From Palsa-744 sp963696615 (lineage in GTDB: Bacteria > Actinomycetota > Thermoleophilia > Solirubrobacterales > Solirubrobacteraceae), in the NCBI GenBank assembly GCA_963696615.1, contig CAVOKU010000003.1, forward strand, positions 372,001 to 436,000: a DNA stretch of 64,000 bases, read 5' to 3'. Shown here piece after piece: positions 34,285 to 42,633 of the stretch. The notes beneath the pieces are model-generated. The model did not search any database, was not told the origin of the DNA, and was given only the letters and a program-made list of their open reading frames with translations. Every line of letters begins with the position of its first letter. Positions within the stretch are counted from its first letter, which is position 1. A program made the position numbers and the translations under genes.

Positions 34285-34776
34285 ATGTCATCGCAGCATC
34301 TGCACCTTTCTGCCCACGGCACGCGGCGCGGGAGCGCCGACAAGCGCCGCTCGCACCCGCTTGCTGTCCGCGTGTGCGTGCTTTGCCGCTGGCGTAGGCT
34401 CGACGAGATGATCGCGCAGGGAGCCGACCCGCGCGAGAGCCCTGAGCTCTCCCGGCGCGCTGCGCAGCTCACGCGCAAGCGCCACCGCGGCGTCATCGCG
34501 GACAGTCTCGAAGAGGTCATCCTCCTTGCCCGGAACGGCACGGGAGCGATGCGTAGCGCAAGAGCACCGATCGCTCGCCACGAGGTGCGAGCGGCCGCGC
34601 CGGCACTCCTGGAGCTGGCGCGCGACCTACGCGAGTGCCCCGAGGTAGAGCCGCGCGGGGTGGTGCTCGCCGGGCGCCTGCTGACCGACGGCACCGGGCC
34701 GTTGTACGTCTACGGGCAGAACGACGCGCTCTGGCGCGCGGTGCGCGAGGCCGACGCGGCTCTGTTTCAGGGCTAG
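34285..34776 (+). CDS. Hypothetical protein, 163 aa
   Basis: The ATG at 34285 follows a good ribosome site (AGGGAGAACGAGCC). The product is basic and mostly helical, with VCVLCRWRRLD near residue 33, whose two Cys could bind metal. The C-terminal part has RGVVLAGRLLTDGTGPLYVYGQND. I do not recognise a family. It is divergent from the KdpD N-terminal gene and shares the putative Kdp operator, so it may be potassium- or osmotically regulated. Its TAG stop overlaps the stop of the convergent DUF2254 gene by sharing a CTAG. Confidence 0.65.
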   Translation: MSSQHLHLSAHGTRRGSADKRRSHPLAVRVCVLCRWRRLDEMIAQGADPRESPELSRRAAQLTRKRHRGVIADSLEEVILLARNGTGAMRSARAPIARHEVRAAAPALLELARDLRECPEVEPRGVVLAGRLLTDGTGPLYVYGQNDALWRAVREADAALFQG

Positions 34777-36119
34777 GCGCCGTCGAAGACGTCGAGCTCG
34801 GCCGCGCGCACGACGTGGTCGTACTTTGCGCGTACATCGGCGCGGTCCGCGTGCTCCTGCACCGACTCCTCGCTTACACGCAGGATCTTCTCTGCCTCTG
34901 CGAGCAGCACCTCCCGCTGGTGGGAGGAGCTCGCGTATTCCATCACCTTGCCGAGCGCATCGAGCTGGCGGATCATCACGGCCGGCATCGCGCGGCTCGC
35001 CTGGCGGATCTTCTCGTGGGCGCGCTCGACGAGGCGTCGGAAGGTGATTGCGACCGTGATCACCCGCACGTGTCCCGTGGCATCTCGATGGACCGTGTTC
35101 GGCTGCCAGCGATTGGCGATCTTGCACAACCCCTCGCCGAGCCAATCGATGCAGGCCCGTGCGGTGACCGGGTCTTGACCGCGGGCGACAGCGCCCTGAT
35201 TGCAATCTCGACGAGCTGATCCACGGCAAAGGACACGTCCTGCGCGAGCGTGCGGTGCGGACCCGTGGCGTGCGCCCCTCCCAGCGCGCGTGCGACCGTG
35301 GGCGCAGCCGTTGCCGGCCACACGTTCGCCAACGGCTGCCCGGCGACGACGAAGTGGCCGGGACGGTGACGTAGGCGGATCACCGCGCCACTCCGCAGGG
35401 CGACGACGACGAGCGCGTCGATCCGCACGAACTGCAGGTAGCCGCTGCTCGGGGCGCGCACGACGCCGCTGCCGTCGTCGAGACGCCTGCTGATCTCCGC
35501 CAGCGAAACTCCGGACTTGGGCCTGCTCGTCGTGCGCCCCCCCAACCTCGATGTCGATCGCGTGCGAGAGGTCACCCGCGATCGACGCGATCACCTGCGG
35601 CAGCTGGATCGACTTGGCGATGTGGTTGATGAACAGAACCAGCACGGTGACATCGAGCAGGACGAGCGCCATCGTGACGGTGATCGACAGGTGCGGCACG
35701 AAGTAACCACGACTCCCGGGGCCGATCGAGACGAGTGCGAGGATCGCGTAGACGAACGTCGCCACGAACGTGCCGAGCGTGAACTGGGTGATGCGGTCCC
35801 GGATGAAGTTGCGCAGCATGCGCGGCCCGAACTGGGTGGAGGCGAGCGTCAGCGTCACGATCGTGATCGAGAAGACGAGCGTGACCACCGTTATCACCGC
35901 CGCGGCGATCGCCGTGAGGATCTGTCGTGCGGCGTCTGCGCTGCCGCTGATGAAGAACGATGGGAAGTGCACCGAGCCGTCGTACGCCGCCCGATCGAGC
36001 GCGTGAGTGCCTACGAACAGCACCACTGCGAGCGCGATCTCAGCGCACGGAACGAGCCACAGGTTCGTGCGCAGCGCCTCCCGGCGCCACGCCGACGGCA
36101 GTGAGATCACCCGTCTCAC
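34773..36119 (-). pseudogene. DUF2254 membrane protein interrupted by two frameshifts
   Basis: The N-terminal part, from GTG 36119, has four membrane helices (ALAVVLFVGTHAL, ITAIAAAVITVVTLVFSI, FVATFVYAILALVSIG, VTMALVLLDVTVLVLFI). Near the 7-C run at 35537-35543 the homologous reading moves to another frame (SGYLQFVRIDALVVVAL, RPGHFVVAGQPLANVWP, AQDVSFAVDQLVEIAIRALSPAV). It returns to the first frame at about 35174-35176 (DPVTARACIDWLGEGLCKIA) and runs to 34773. The two shifts compensate. Either this is a recent pseudogene or two single-base sequencing errors. In full the protein would be the usual DUF2254 length of about 440 residues. Function is unknown. Confidence 0.8.
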
Positions 36120-36259
36120 AGCACGTCCACCCCCTGTGCGGAGTTGCACGGAGGTGACACAGGCGCTGGGGCGGGGACGAAGGTTGTGGAGCATCGAGAG
36201 TCGGGGCACGCTGAAGCCGCGCCGACCAGGCTTCCCGGCTCACCTGAACCAAACGATAC

Positions 36260-36967
36260 TCAGTCGCAGAAGCGGTAGCCGAGCCCGGGTTCGGTCTGGA
36301 TGTACAGCCACGTGCTCGCACCGCCCGCCTCGATCTTGTGGCGCAGGTTGGCGATATGGGTGCGCAGCAGCGGGAGATCCTCGCCGTAACCGGTCCCCCA
36401 CACCTCCGCCAGCAGCGCACTGCTGCGGCTCAACCGGCCGCGGTTGCGCGCGAGCGCGCGCAGGAGAGCGAACTCGGTCGGCGTCAGGCCCACGTCCCTG
36501 CCGTTGCGCAGCACGCGGTGCTCGGCGAAGTTGATCTCGAGACCCTTGACGAACACGACCGCCTCCTCGCCGTCGGCGGTCGCACGCCGAAACAGCGCTT
36601 CCAGTCGCGCCAGCAGCTCGCGCGAGGAGAACGGCTTGGTGAGGTTGTCATCGGCACCGGCCTGCAGCGTCCGCACCTTCCGTTCCTCCTCGCCGGCCGC
36701 GGACAGCACGAGGACCGCCATCGTGCTCCACGATCGCAGCTCGGCGCACAGCTCGATGCCGTCGCCGTCGGGAAGGGCGACGTCGATGATCGCGGCCTCC
36801 GGGGTATCGCGGGCGAGCAGACGTCGCGCCCCGGCGAGCGTCCCAGTGTCCCCCACCCTGTAGCCCGCCTCCTGCAGGACGACGCGCAGGGCCCTGACGG
36901 CCTGTGCGTGCTCGTCACACACCAGGATCCGCCGAACGGCCGACGCCCTCGACGTGTCAGGCCCCAA
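36260..36967 (-). CDS. OmpR-family response regulator (second KdpE-like)
   Basis: A 235-residue two-domain regulator. The receiver has the acidic pair in CDEHA, the phospho-acceptor Asp62 in IIDVALPDGDG and Lys111 in LTKPF. The winged-helix domain has VGLTPTEFALLRALARNRGRL and LLRTHIANLRHKIE. It is closely similar in design to the KdpE at 41935. The TTG start (36967) overlaps the end of kdpB by 11 bp, so it is the last gene of the kdp transporter operon. A ribosome site is not obvious and translation is probably coupled to kdpB. Confidence 0.92.
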   Translation of the reverse strand: MGPDTSRASAVRRILVCDEHAQAVRALRVVLQEAGYRVGDTGTLAGARRLLARDTPEAAIIDVALPDGDGIELCAELRSWSTMAVLVLSAAGEEERKVRTLQAGADDNLTKPFSSRELLARLEALFRRATADGEEAVVFVKGLEINFAEHRVLRNGRDVGLTPTEFALLRALARNRGRLSRSSALLAEVWGTGYGEDLPLLRTHIANLRHKIEAGGASTWLYIQTEPGLGYRFCD

Positions 36968-39041
36968 GCAGGTTGTGGAGAATCAGGTCGATCAGCTTGA
37001 TGCCGATGAAGGGCGCGATGATCCCGCCGAGCCCGTAGATCAGCAGGTTGCGCCGCAACAGTGCGCTCGCGCCGATCGGCCTGTAGCGCACGCCCCGCAG
37101 GGACAGCGGGATCAGCAGGGGGATCACGATGGCGTTGAAGATGATCGCCGAGATGATCGCGCTGCGGGGGGTACCCAGGTCCATGATGTTGAGCACGTGC
37201 AGCGGACCCTTGCCAGCGGGGCTGGCCGCGTAGGTGCCGATGAAGACGGCGGGCAGGATCGCGAAATACTTGGCGACGTCGTTGGCGATCGAGAAGGTCG
37301 TCAGCGCGCCGCGGGTGATCAGCAGCTGCTTGCCCACCTCCACGATCTCGATCAGCTTCGTCGGATTGGAGTCGAGATCGACCATGTTGCCGGCCTCGCG
37401 GGCGGCCTGGGTGCCCGTGTTCATCGCCACGCCGACGTCGGCCTGGGCGAGCGCGGGCGCATCGTTGGTGCCATCGCCGGTCATCGCGATGAGGCGGCCG
37501 TCCTGCTGCTGCTCGCGGATCAGCGCCATCTTGCGCTCGGGGGTGGCTTCGGCGAGAAAGTCATCGACGCCGGACTCCTCGGCGATCTTGGCCGCGGTCA
37601 GCCGGTTGTCGCCGGTGACCATCACGGTCTTGATGCCCATCGCGCGCAGCTGGTCGAAGCGGGCCTTCATGCCCTCCTTGATCGTGTCCTTGAGATAGAC
37701 GACGCCGAGCACCTGGCTGTCGCGTGCGACGGCCAGCGGAGTGCCGCCCTCGTTGCCGATGCGGTCGAGCTCGGCCTGCAGCTCGGGCGGCGGCGAACCG
37801 CCTTCGGTGCGGACCAGCTCGATGATCGCATCGCCGGCCCCCTTGCGCAGCCGCCTGCCGTCGACGTCCACGCCGCTCATCCTCGTCTGCGCGGTGAACG
37901 GCACGAACTCGGCATTGAGCGTGGCCATGTCGTGCTCGCGAATGCCGTACTGCTTGGCGAGCACCACGATCGAGCGGCCCTCGGGCGTCTCGTCGGCGAG
38001 CGAGGACAGCTGCGCGACCTCCGCCAGCTCGGACTCGGGAACGCCGGGCATCGGGATGAACTCCGATGCAAGGCGGTTGCCGATCGTGATCGTGCCGGTC
38101 TTGTCGAGCAGCAACACGTCCACATCGCCCGAGGCCTCCACCGCGCGTCCCGACAGCGCCAGCACGTTGCGGCGCACGAGACGATCCATCCCGGCGATCC
38201 CGATCGCGCTGAGCAGCGCTCCGATCGTCGTTGGGATCAGCGCGACGAGCAACGCGATCAGCGTGGTCTCGGAGATCGGGGTCCCGGCAAACAGCCCGAA
38301 CGGCCGCAGCGTCACCACGACGATCATGAAGATCAGGGTCAGCGCCGCGAGCAGGATGTTCAGGGCGATCTCGTTGGGTGTCTTGCGCCGCTCCGCTCCC
38401 TCGACGAGCGCGATCATGCGGTCCAGGAACGAGTGGCCGGGCTCCTGGGTGATTTCCACGACGATCTCGTCAGAGGTCACCCGGGTACCGCCGGTCACCG
38501 CGCTGCGGTCACCGCCGGACTCGCGTATCACCGGCGCAGACTCACCGGTGATCGCCGACTCGTCCACGGTGGCGATACCCTCTATCACCGATCCGTCGCC
38601 GGGGATCAGCTCACCCGCCGTAACGACGACGACATCGCCGCGTGTCAGCTCCGAGGCTGACTTGGTGGAGCCGTCGCGCATCCGCGCGACCGTCTCCTTG
38701 CGCATCGCACGCAGCGTGTCCGCCTGCGCTCGGCCGCGACCCTCGGCGAACGCCTCGGCCATGTTGGCGAACACGACCGTCAGCCACAGCCAGAACGCGA
38801 TCAGGAACGTGTACCAAGCCGGCTCGCCTCCGCTGCCTAGCGGCTTGCCGCCGAACACCTGGATCAGCCACGTGATGGTGGTGATGACCGAGCCGATCTC
38901 CACGACGAACATGACCGGGTTGTGGATCTGCACGCGCGGGTCGAGCTTCTTGAGGCTGTCGATCAGCGCGTGGCGGACGATGTCGCGCTGGAACAGCGAG
39001 ACCGCCTGGCGCTCGTGGGCTGCGGGGATCTGTGCAGACAT
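36957..39041 (-). CDS. kdpB: Potassium-transporting ATPase subunit B
   Basis: A 694-residue P-type ATPase, the energy-coupling subunit of KdpFABC. The phosphorylation motif LLDKTGTITIGNR, TGES in the actuator domain (ITGESAPVIRESGG), MVTGDNRLTAAKIA and TGDGTNDAPALAQADVG are intact. Membrane helices are grouped as usual: two pairs N-terminal to the catalytic domains and three near the C-terminus. Here kdpB follows kdpC (TGATG overlap at 39041) instead of preceding it, and its end overlaps a response regulator gene by 11 bp. Confidence 0.97.
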   Translation of the reverse strand: MSAQIPAAHERQAVSLFQRDIVRHALIDSLKKLDPRVQIHNPVMFVVEIGSVITTITWLIQVFGGKPLGSGGEPAWYTFLIAFWLWLTVVFANMAEAFAEGRGRAQADTLRAMRKETVARMRDGSTKSASELTRGDVVVVTAGELIPGDGSVIEGIATVDESAITGESAPVIRESGGDRSAVTGGTRVTSDEIVVEITQEPGHSFLDRMIALVEGAERRKTPNEIALNILLAALTLIFMIVVVTLRPFGLFAGTPISETTLIALLVALIPTTIGALLSAIGIAGMDRLVRRNVLALSGRAVEASGDVDVLLLDKTGTITIGNRLASEFIPMPGVPESELAEVAQLSSLADETPEGRSIVVLAKQYGIREHDMATLNAEFVPFTAQTRMSGVDVDGRRLRKGAGDAIIELVRTEGGSPPPELQAELDRIGNEGGTPLAVARDSQVLGVVYLKDTIKEGMKARFDQLRAMGIKTVMVTGDNRLTAAKIAEESGVDDFLAEATPERKMALIREQQQDGRLIAMTGDGTNDAPALAQADVGVAMNTGTQAAREAGNMVDLDSNPTKLIEIVEVGKQLLITRGALTTFSIANDVAKYFAILPAVFIGTYAASPAGKGPLHVLNIMDLGTPRSAIISAIIFNAIVIPLLIPLSLRGVRYRPIGASALLRRNLLIYGLGGIIAPFIGIKLIDLILHNLLGA

Positions 39042-39703
39042 CAGTGCGTTCCTCCGGTGAGACGGTCGAGCGCGAGGTTCAGCTCGAGCACGTTGACTCC
39101 CGGTTCGCCGGAGAACCCGAGCCCCCGCGAGTCGGTGTACTTGGCGATCAGCCCGTCGACGACGCTCAGCGACAGCCGGCGCTTGGCCGCCACACGATGT
39201 GCCTGGATGCGAGCGTTCGCTTCAGAGATTTCGGGGTCGAGGCTCGAGCCGGAGGTGTTCACCGCGTCGACCGGGATCTGCGCCACGGTCAGACCGGGCT
39301 CGTAGGGCTTCTCGAGTTCGAGGTACGCCTTGATGTTTTCGGCGTCTTCTTCCTCGGTGGCCTTGTCGTTGGGGCCGCGGTTGGAGAACGTGCTCGCGGC
39401 CGCGTTGTAGGCGCCACCTTCGGTCGCCGATGGCCGGCTCTGGAAGTAGCGGGGGTCCGGTTCGGTGACGATTTCTTCTTCTTCTTCCTTCGGCTTGCCG
39501 TTCTTTTCGAGGACCGGTTTGGCGAAGCTCTGGCCGATGATCTTCGAACCCACGAGCCTGCCTTTCACATAGACCTTCTGCCCGTTGGCGTTGCCCGGGA
39601 ACGCGACCTGGCTGACGCCGGTGATCACGAGCGGGTAGACCAGCCCGATCAGCACCGTGAAGACGACGATCGCGATCGCTGCTGTGATGACGTCGCGGCG
39701 CAT
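39041..39703 (-). CDS. kdpC: Potassium-transporting ATPase subunit C
   Basis: A 220-residue KdpC with a single N-terminal membrane helix (TAAIAIVVFTVLIGLVYPLVITG) and an outside domain holding SQVAFPGNANG, VGSKIIGQSF, YFQSRPSA, SNRGPND, PVDAVNTSGSSLDPEIS and the ending GVNVLELNLALD. An acidic insert, KPKEEEEEIV, lies where other KdpCs have a short loop; it is coded by a GAA run. KdpC sits between kdpA (1-bp gap) and kdpB, whereas the standard order is kdpA-kdpB-kdpC. Confidence 0.95.
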   Translation of the reverse strand: MRRDVITAAIAIVVFTVLIGLVYPLVITGVSQVAFPGNANGQKVYVKGRLVGSKIIGQSFAKPVLEKNGKPKEEEEEIVTEPDPRYFQSRPSATEGGAYNAAASTFSNRGPNDKATEEEDAENIKAYLELEKPYEPGLTVAQIPVDAVNTSGSSLDPEISEANARIQAHRVAAKRRLSLSVVDGLIAKYTDSRGLGFSGEPGVNVLELNLALDRLTGGTH

Positions 39704-39704
39704 G

Positions 39705-41477
39705 TCAGTAGAGGTGTCCGGTCAGGCCCTGGACGATCGGTCCGAGCAGCAGAGCGGGGAAGAAGGTGAGCGCGCCGACGAGGATGATCACGCCGATCAG
39801 CAACACCACGAACGTGGAGTTATCCGTGCGCATCGTGCCCAGACCGGCGGGCGTGACCCGCTTGCCCGCCAGAGCGCCCGCGACGGCGAGCGCGAACAGG
39901 ATCGGCGCGTAGCGCGCGAACAGCATGTCGAAGCCCCCCAGCAGATCGGCGAACGTCACGCCGTGGGAGCCGAGGTTGCCGGCGTTCGGCTGTATGAAGC
40001 CCGTGTATCCGGCGAACGCCGAGCCGTTGTTGTTCGCCTGGGAAAGATAGGCATAGAAGGTCTCTGAGAAGCCCTGGGGACCCTTCCCCAATTCAGAGAT
40101 CGAGGCACGACCGGCATGACTCGCCGTCGCCGTCGCGGTGCAGAACAGGGCCGCCAGCGGCGTGATCAGGATGCCCAGCCCCGCGAGCTTGATCTCCCTC
40201 GCCTCGAGCTTCTTCCCCAGCCACTCAGGTGTGCGCCCGACCATCAGCCCACCGATGAACACGGCCAGAAGCACGTACAACAGCATCGAGTATAGGCCCG
40301 TGCCGACGCCACCAAAGATCACCTCGCTGGCCGACAGGTTGGCCATCGGCACGGCGCCGCCGATGCCGGTGAAAGACTCGATCGCGCTGTTCACCGCGCC
40401 GCACGAGGTCACGGTCGTGACGGTGTCGAACAGCGCCGACCCAGCGATTCCGAAGCGCTGCTCCTTACCTTCCATGTTGCCGCCGCCTGAACCCGAGATG
40501 ACGTGGGTGTGCAGCCCGGCTGCGTGCTGGGCGGGTGAGCCGTGCGCCTCGGCAATGTAGGCGACGCTAACCGCACCGAGGAACATCACCATCATCGCGG
40601 CGTAGATCGCATAGCCCTGGCGACGGTTCTTCGTCATCCGCCCGTACATGAATACGAGCGCCGCCGGGATGATCAGCACCAGCAGCATCTCGAAGAGATT
40701 GGTGAACGCAGTCGGGTTCTCGAAGGGGTGGGCGGAGTTGACATTGAAGAAGCCTCCACCGTTGGTACCGAGCTCCTTGATCACCTCCTGGGAGGCGACC
40801 GGCCCCATCGCGATCGACTGAGTCAAGCCGGTGATGGTGTGGGCTGTCAGGTAGGTGGAGAAGTTCTGGATCACTCCCTGCGATACGAGTACGAGCGCAC
40901 CGACTACGGAGATCGGCGTGAGCACGTACAGAATCGTGCGCACGAGGTCTTGCCAGAAGTTGCCGATGCTCTTGCCGGTGCGGCCGATGATCCCGCGCAC
41001 GACCGCGACCGCCACGACGATGCCGATACCGGCCGACAGCCAGTTCTGAACCGTCAGCCCGATCATCTGACTGAGGTAGGTCATCGTCGTCTCGCCGCCG
41101 TAGTACTGCCAGTTCGTGTTCGTCAAGAACGACGAGGTGGTGCTGAACGTCACGTTCCACGGCGCCGAGTGATAGCCCAACGGGTTCAGCGCGTGAGGCA
41201 CGAAGAACGCGTTCTGCGTGCGCAAGATCACATACAGCAGCAACCAGCCCGCGAGCGAGAAGATCAACAGGCTTTTCGCGTAGGACTTCCAGTCCTGCCC
41301 GCGCTCCGGATCGACTCTCAGGATCGAATAAAGGAACCGCTCGGGGCCGGCGAATATCGGGGAGAGGAAGACCCTCTTTCCGGTGTACACCTTCGCCAGG
41401 TAACTCCCGAGCGGCATCGCGAGCGCGGTCAGAATCACCGCGAACAGGATGATCGTCAACCAGCCGGAGAACGTCAC
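39705..41477 (-). CDS. kdpA: Potassium-transporting ATPase subunit A
   Basis: A 590-residue K+-binding channel-like subunit. The four selectivity-filter regions are visible: TTSSFLTNTNWQYYGGETT, GTNGGGFFNVNSAHPFENP, TSCGAVNSAIESFTGIGG and NNNGSAFAGYTG. About ten membrane helices are expected. It starts at GTG 41477, overlapping the kdpF stop by GTGA. KdpA passes K+ to the site driven by KdpB. Confidence 0.97.
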   Translation of the reverse strand: MTFSGWLTIILFAVILTALAMPLGSYLAKVYTGKRVFLSPIFAGPERFLYSILRVDPERGQDWKSYAKSLLIFSLAGWLLLYVILRTQNAFFVPHALNPLGYHSAPWNVTFSTTSSFLTNTNWQYYGGETTMTYLSQMIGLTVQNWLSAGIGIVVAVAVVRGIIGRTGKSIGNFWQDLVRTILYVLTPISVVGALVLVSQGVIQNFSTYLTAHTITGLTQSIAMGPVASQEVIKELGTNGGGFFNVNSAHPFENPTAFTNLFEMLLVLIIPAALVFMYGRMTKNRRQGYAIYAAMMVMFLGAVSVAYIAEAHGSPAQHAAGLHTHVISGSGGGNMEGKEQRFGIAGSALFDTVTTVTSCGAVNSAIESFTGIGGAVPMANLSASEVIFGGVGTGLYSMLLYVLLAVFIGGLMVGRTPEWLGKKLEAREIKLAGLGILITPLAALFCTATATASHAGRASISELGKGPQGFSETFYAYLSQANNNGSAFAGYTGFIQPNAGNLGSHGVTFADLLGGFDMLFARYAPILFALAVAGALAGKRVTPAGLGTMRTDNSTFVVLLIGVIILVGALTFFPALLLGPIVQGLTGHLY

Positions 41478-41584
41478 AGCTTCTCCCCGCGGATGAGCGC
41501 GTAGAAGAGATAACCGATGACGAGGATCGAAACCACCAAGCCGAAGATGTCGGCGGCGCTCATCGTGGCCAGCACGAAGCTCAT
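41474..41584 (-). CDS. kdpF: Potassium-transporting ATPase subunit F
   Basis: A 36-residue single-helix protein. Its second half, VVSILVIGYLFYALIRGEKL, is the classic KdpF pattern (…GYLxYALLRPExF). An internal ATG at 41563 would give exactly the 29-residue length of E. coli KdpF, but the ATG at 41584 overlaps the preceding peptide's stop (ATGA), which favours the longer form. KdpF stabilises the KdpABC complex. It overlaps kdpA by 4 bp. Confidence 0.9.
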   Translation of the reverse strand: MSFVLATMSAADIFGLVVSILVIGYLFYALIRGEKL

Positions 41585-41661
41585 ATCCGATCGATCCCCG
41601 CGATCATCCACAGCAGGATCACGAACGAGAGGATCCCGAGCGCTATGGCAACTACGTCCAT
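41581..41661 (-). CDS. 26-residue single-helix membrane peptide coupled to kdpF
   Basis: ATG 41661 opens a 26-codon frame, M-DVVAIALGILSFVILLWM-IAGIDRI, whose stop overlaps the kdpF start (ATGA at 41584-41581). The composition is that of one transmembrane helix with charged ends (Asp2; Asp and Arg near the C-terminus). It has no clear Shine-Dalgarno; an in-frame GTG nine bases upstream is an alternative. It looks like a distinct KdpF-like micro-subunit or a leader peptide. I cannot link it to a named family. Confidence 0.6.
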   Translation of the reverse strand: MDVVAIALGILSFVILLWMIAGIDRI

Positions 41662-41685
41662 GACGAGCACTATTGACGCTCGGGT

Positions 41686-41734
41686 GTCACGGTCCCGTGA
41701 CGATCCAGACCGACGTCATAACGATTTCGTGACG
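41686..41734 (-). promoter_or_regulatory. Putative KdpE-binding region upstream of kdpF
   Basis: On the minus strand GATCGTCACGGGACCGTGAC (41705-41686) matches 18/20 a site at 34213-34232. It includes an inverted repeat GTCACGG-N2-CCGTGAC (41686-41701 on the plus strand). A related half, CGTCACG (plus-strand CGTGACG at 41728-41734), lies 32 bp upstream of the matching CGTCACG (41696-41702), three helical turns apart. These direct repeats 25-75 bp before the micro-peptide start fit binding by an OmpR-family regulator such as KdpE. Confidence 0.5.
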
Positions 41735-41907
41735 GACGCGCCCCAGGACTCGGTGCTCGCGTGTCCGGACAGTCGGCAGCCCAACCGTGCCGCGGAAAAG
41801 CGGCGGCGATCCGATCACGACAGACGTTTCGGTCGGTGGGCATGCCTGGGTGGGCACGCCGAGAGGCTTCCCGGCGCAGGAGCTGTATCGCTACGACACC
41901 GGTGGTC

Positions 41908-41938
41908 AGAGGGCTCTCACCCCGCAGAGGGCCCTCAC
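41908..41938. repeat. Direct repeat/hairpin at the end of kdpE
   Basis: AGAGGGCTCTCAC (41908-41920) is repeated as AGAGGGCCCTCAC (41926-41938), 12 of 13 identical; the second overlaps the kdpE stop codon. GAGGGC and GCCCTC can also pair into a 6-bp stem. It may end the kdpD-kdpE transcript. The rest of the gap up to 41735 has no gene or clear signal that I can see. Confidence 0.4.
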
Positions 41939-42633
41939 ACAGCGAACCGGTAGCCCACCCCCGGGTCGGTGACGATGTAGCGCGGTCCGGCGGCCCCCTC
42001 AGGCTCGATCTTCCCGCGCAGGCGGGCGATGTGGGCGCGCAGCGTCTGAACGTCCTCGGCGTAGCCGGGACCCCACACCTCCACGAGCAGCGCGCGATGG
42101 GTCATGAGACGGCCGCGGTTGCGGGCGAGCACCCGCAACAGGTCGAACTCGATCGGCGTCAGGTGCACCGGCTCACCGTCGCGGTGGACGGTGCGTGCGG
42201 CGAAGTCGAGCGTCAGGCCCTCTACCTCGAAGCGCGGCTCCTGTCCGGCACCGCTCGTCCCCGCGGCCCGGCGCATGGCGGCCTGTAGCCGGGCGACGAG
42301 CTCGCGGGCCCCGAACGGCTTGGTGACATAGTCGTCGGCTCCCGCTTCGAGCGCGCGCACCTTCTGCTCCTCCTCGCCGACAGCCGAGAGCACGAGGATT
42401 GGCATCTCGCTCCATTCGCGCAGTCTGCGTGTCACCTCGACGCCATCACCGTCGGGAAGCACGAGATCGACGATCGCGGCCTGGGGCGGGCGCACCGCGG
42501 CCCGGTCGAGCGCCTCGGCGGCGGTCTGGGCAGCGATCACCTCGAAGCCGGCCTCGCGTAGCACCAGCCGCAGGGCGCGCACGATCTGCAACTCGTCGTC
42601 CACGACCAGCACGCGTCCCGCGTCAGCGGTCAT
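41935..42633 (-). CDS. kdpE: KdpE response regulator
   Basis: A 232-residue OmpR-type regulator. Receiver landmarks are VVDDE (10-14), phospho-acceptor Asp56 in AAIVDLVLPDGDG and Lys105 in VTKPFGARELVAR. The DNA-binding domain has VHLTPIEFDLLRVLARNRGRL, EVWGPGYAEDVQTLRAHIARLRGKIE and VTDPGVGYRF. The start ATG (42633) overlaps the end of the KdpD kinase gene by 11 bp, so they form a coupled two-component pair. It is upstream of and co-directional with kdpF-A-C-B, separated by about 270 bp. Confidence 0.94.
   Translation of the reverse strand: MTADAGRVLVVDDELQIVRALRLVLREAGFEVIAAQTAAEALDRAAVRPPQAAIVDLVLPDGDGVEVTRRLREWSEMPILVLSAVGEEEQKVRALEAGADDYVTKPFGARELVARLQAAMRRAAGTSGAGQEPRFEVEGLTLDFAARTVHRDGEPVHLTPIEFDLLRVLARNRGRLMTHRALLVEVWGPGYAEDVQTLRAHIARLRGKIEPEGAAGPRYIVTDPGVGYRFAV

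Noticed and set aside
41739..41907. c-di-AMP or other riboswitch upstream of kdpF
   Set aside because: Such switches often precede K+ genes, but I could not match the conserved motifs in this gap; a covariance-model search would be decisive.
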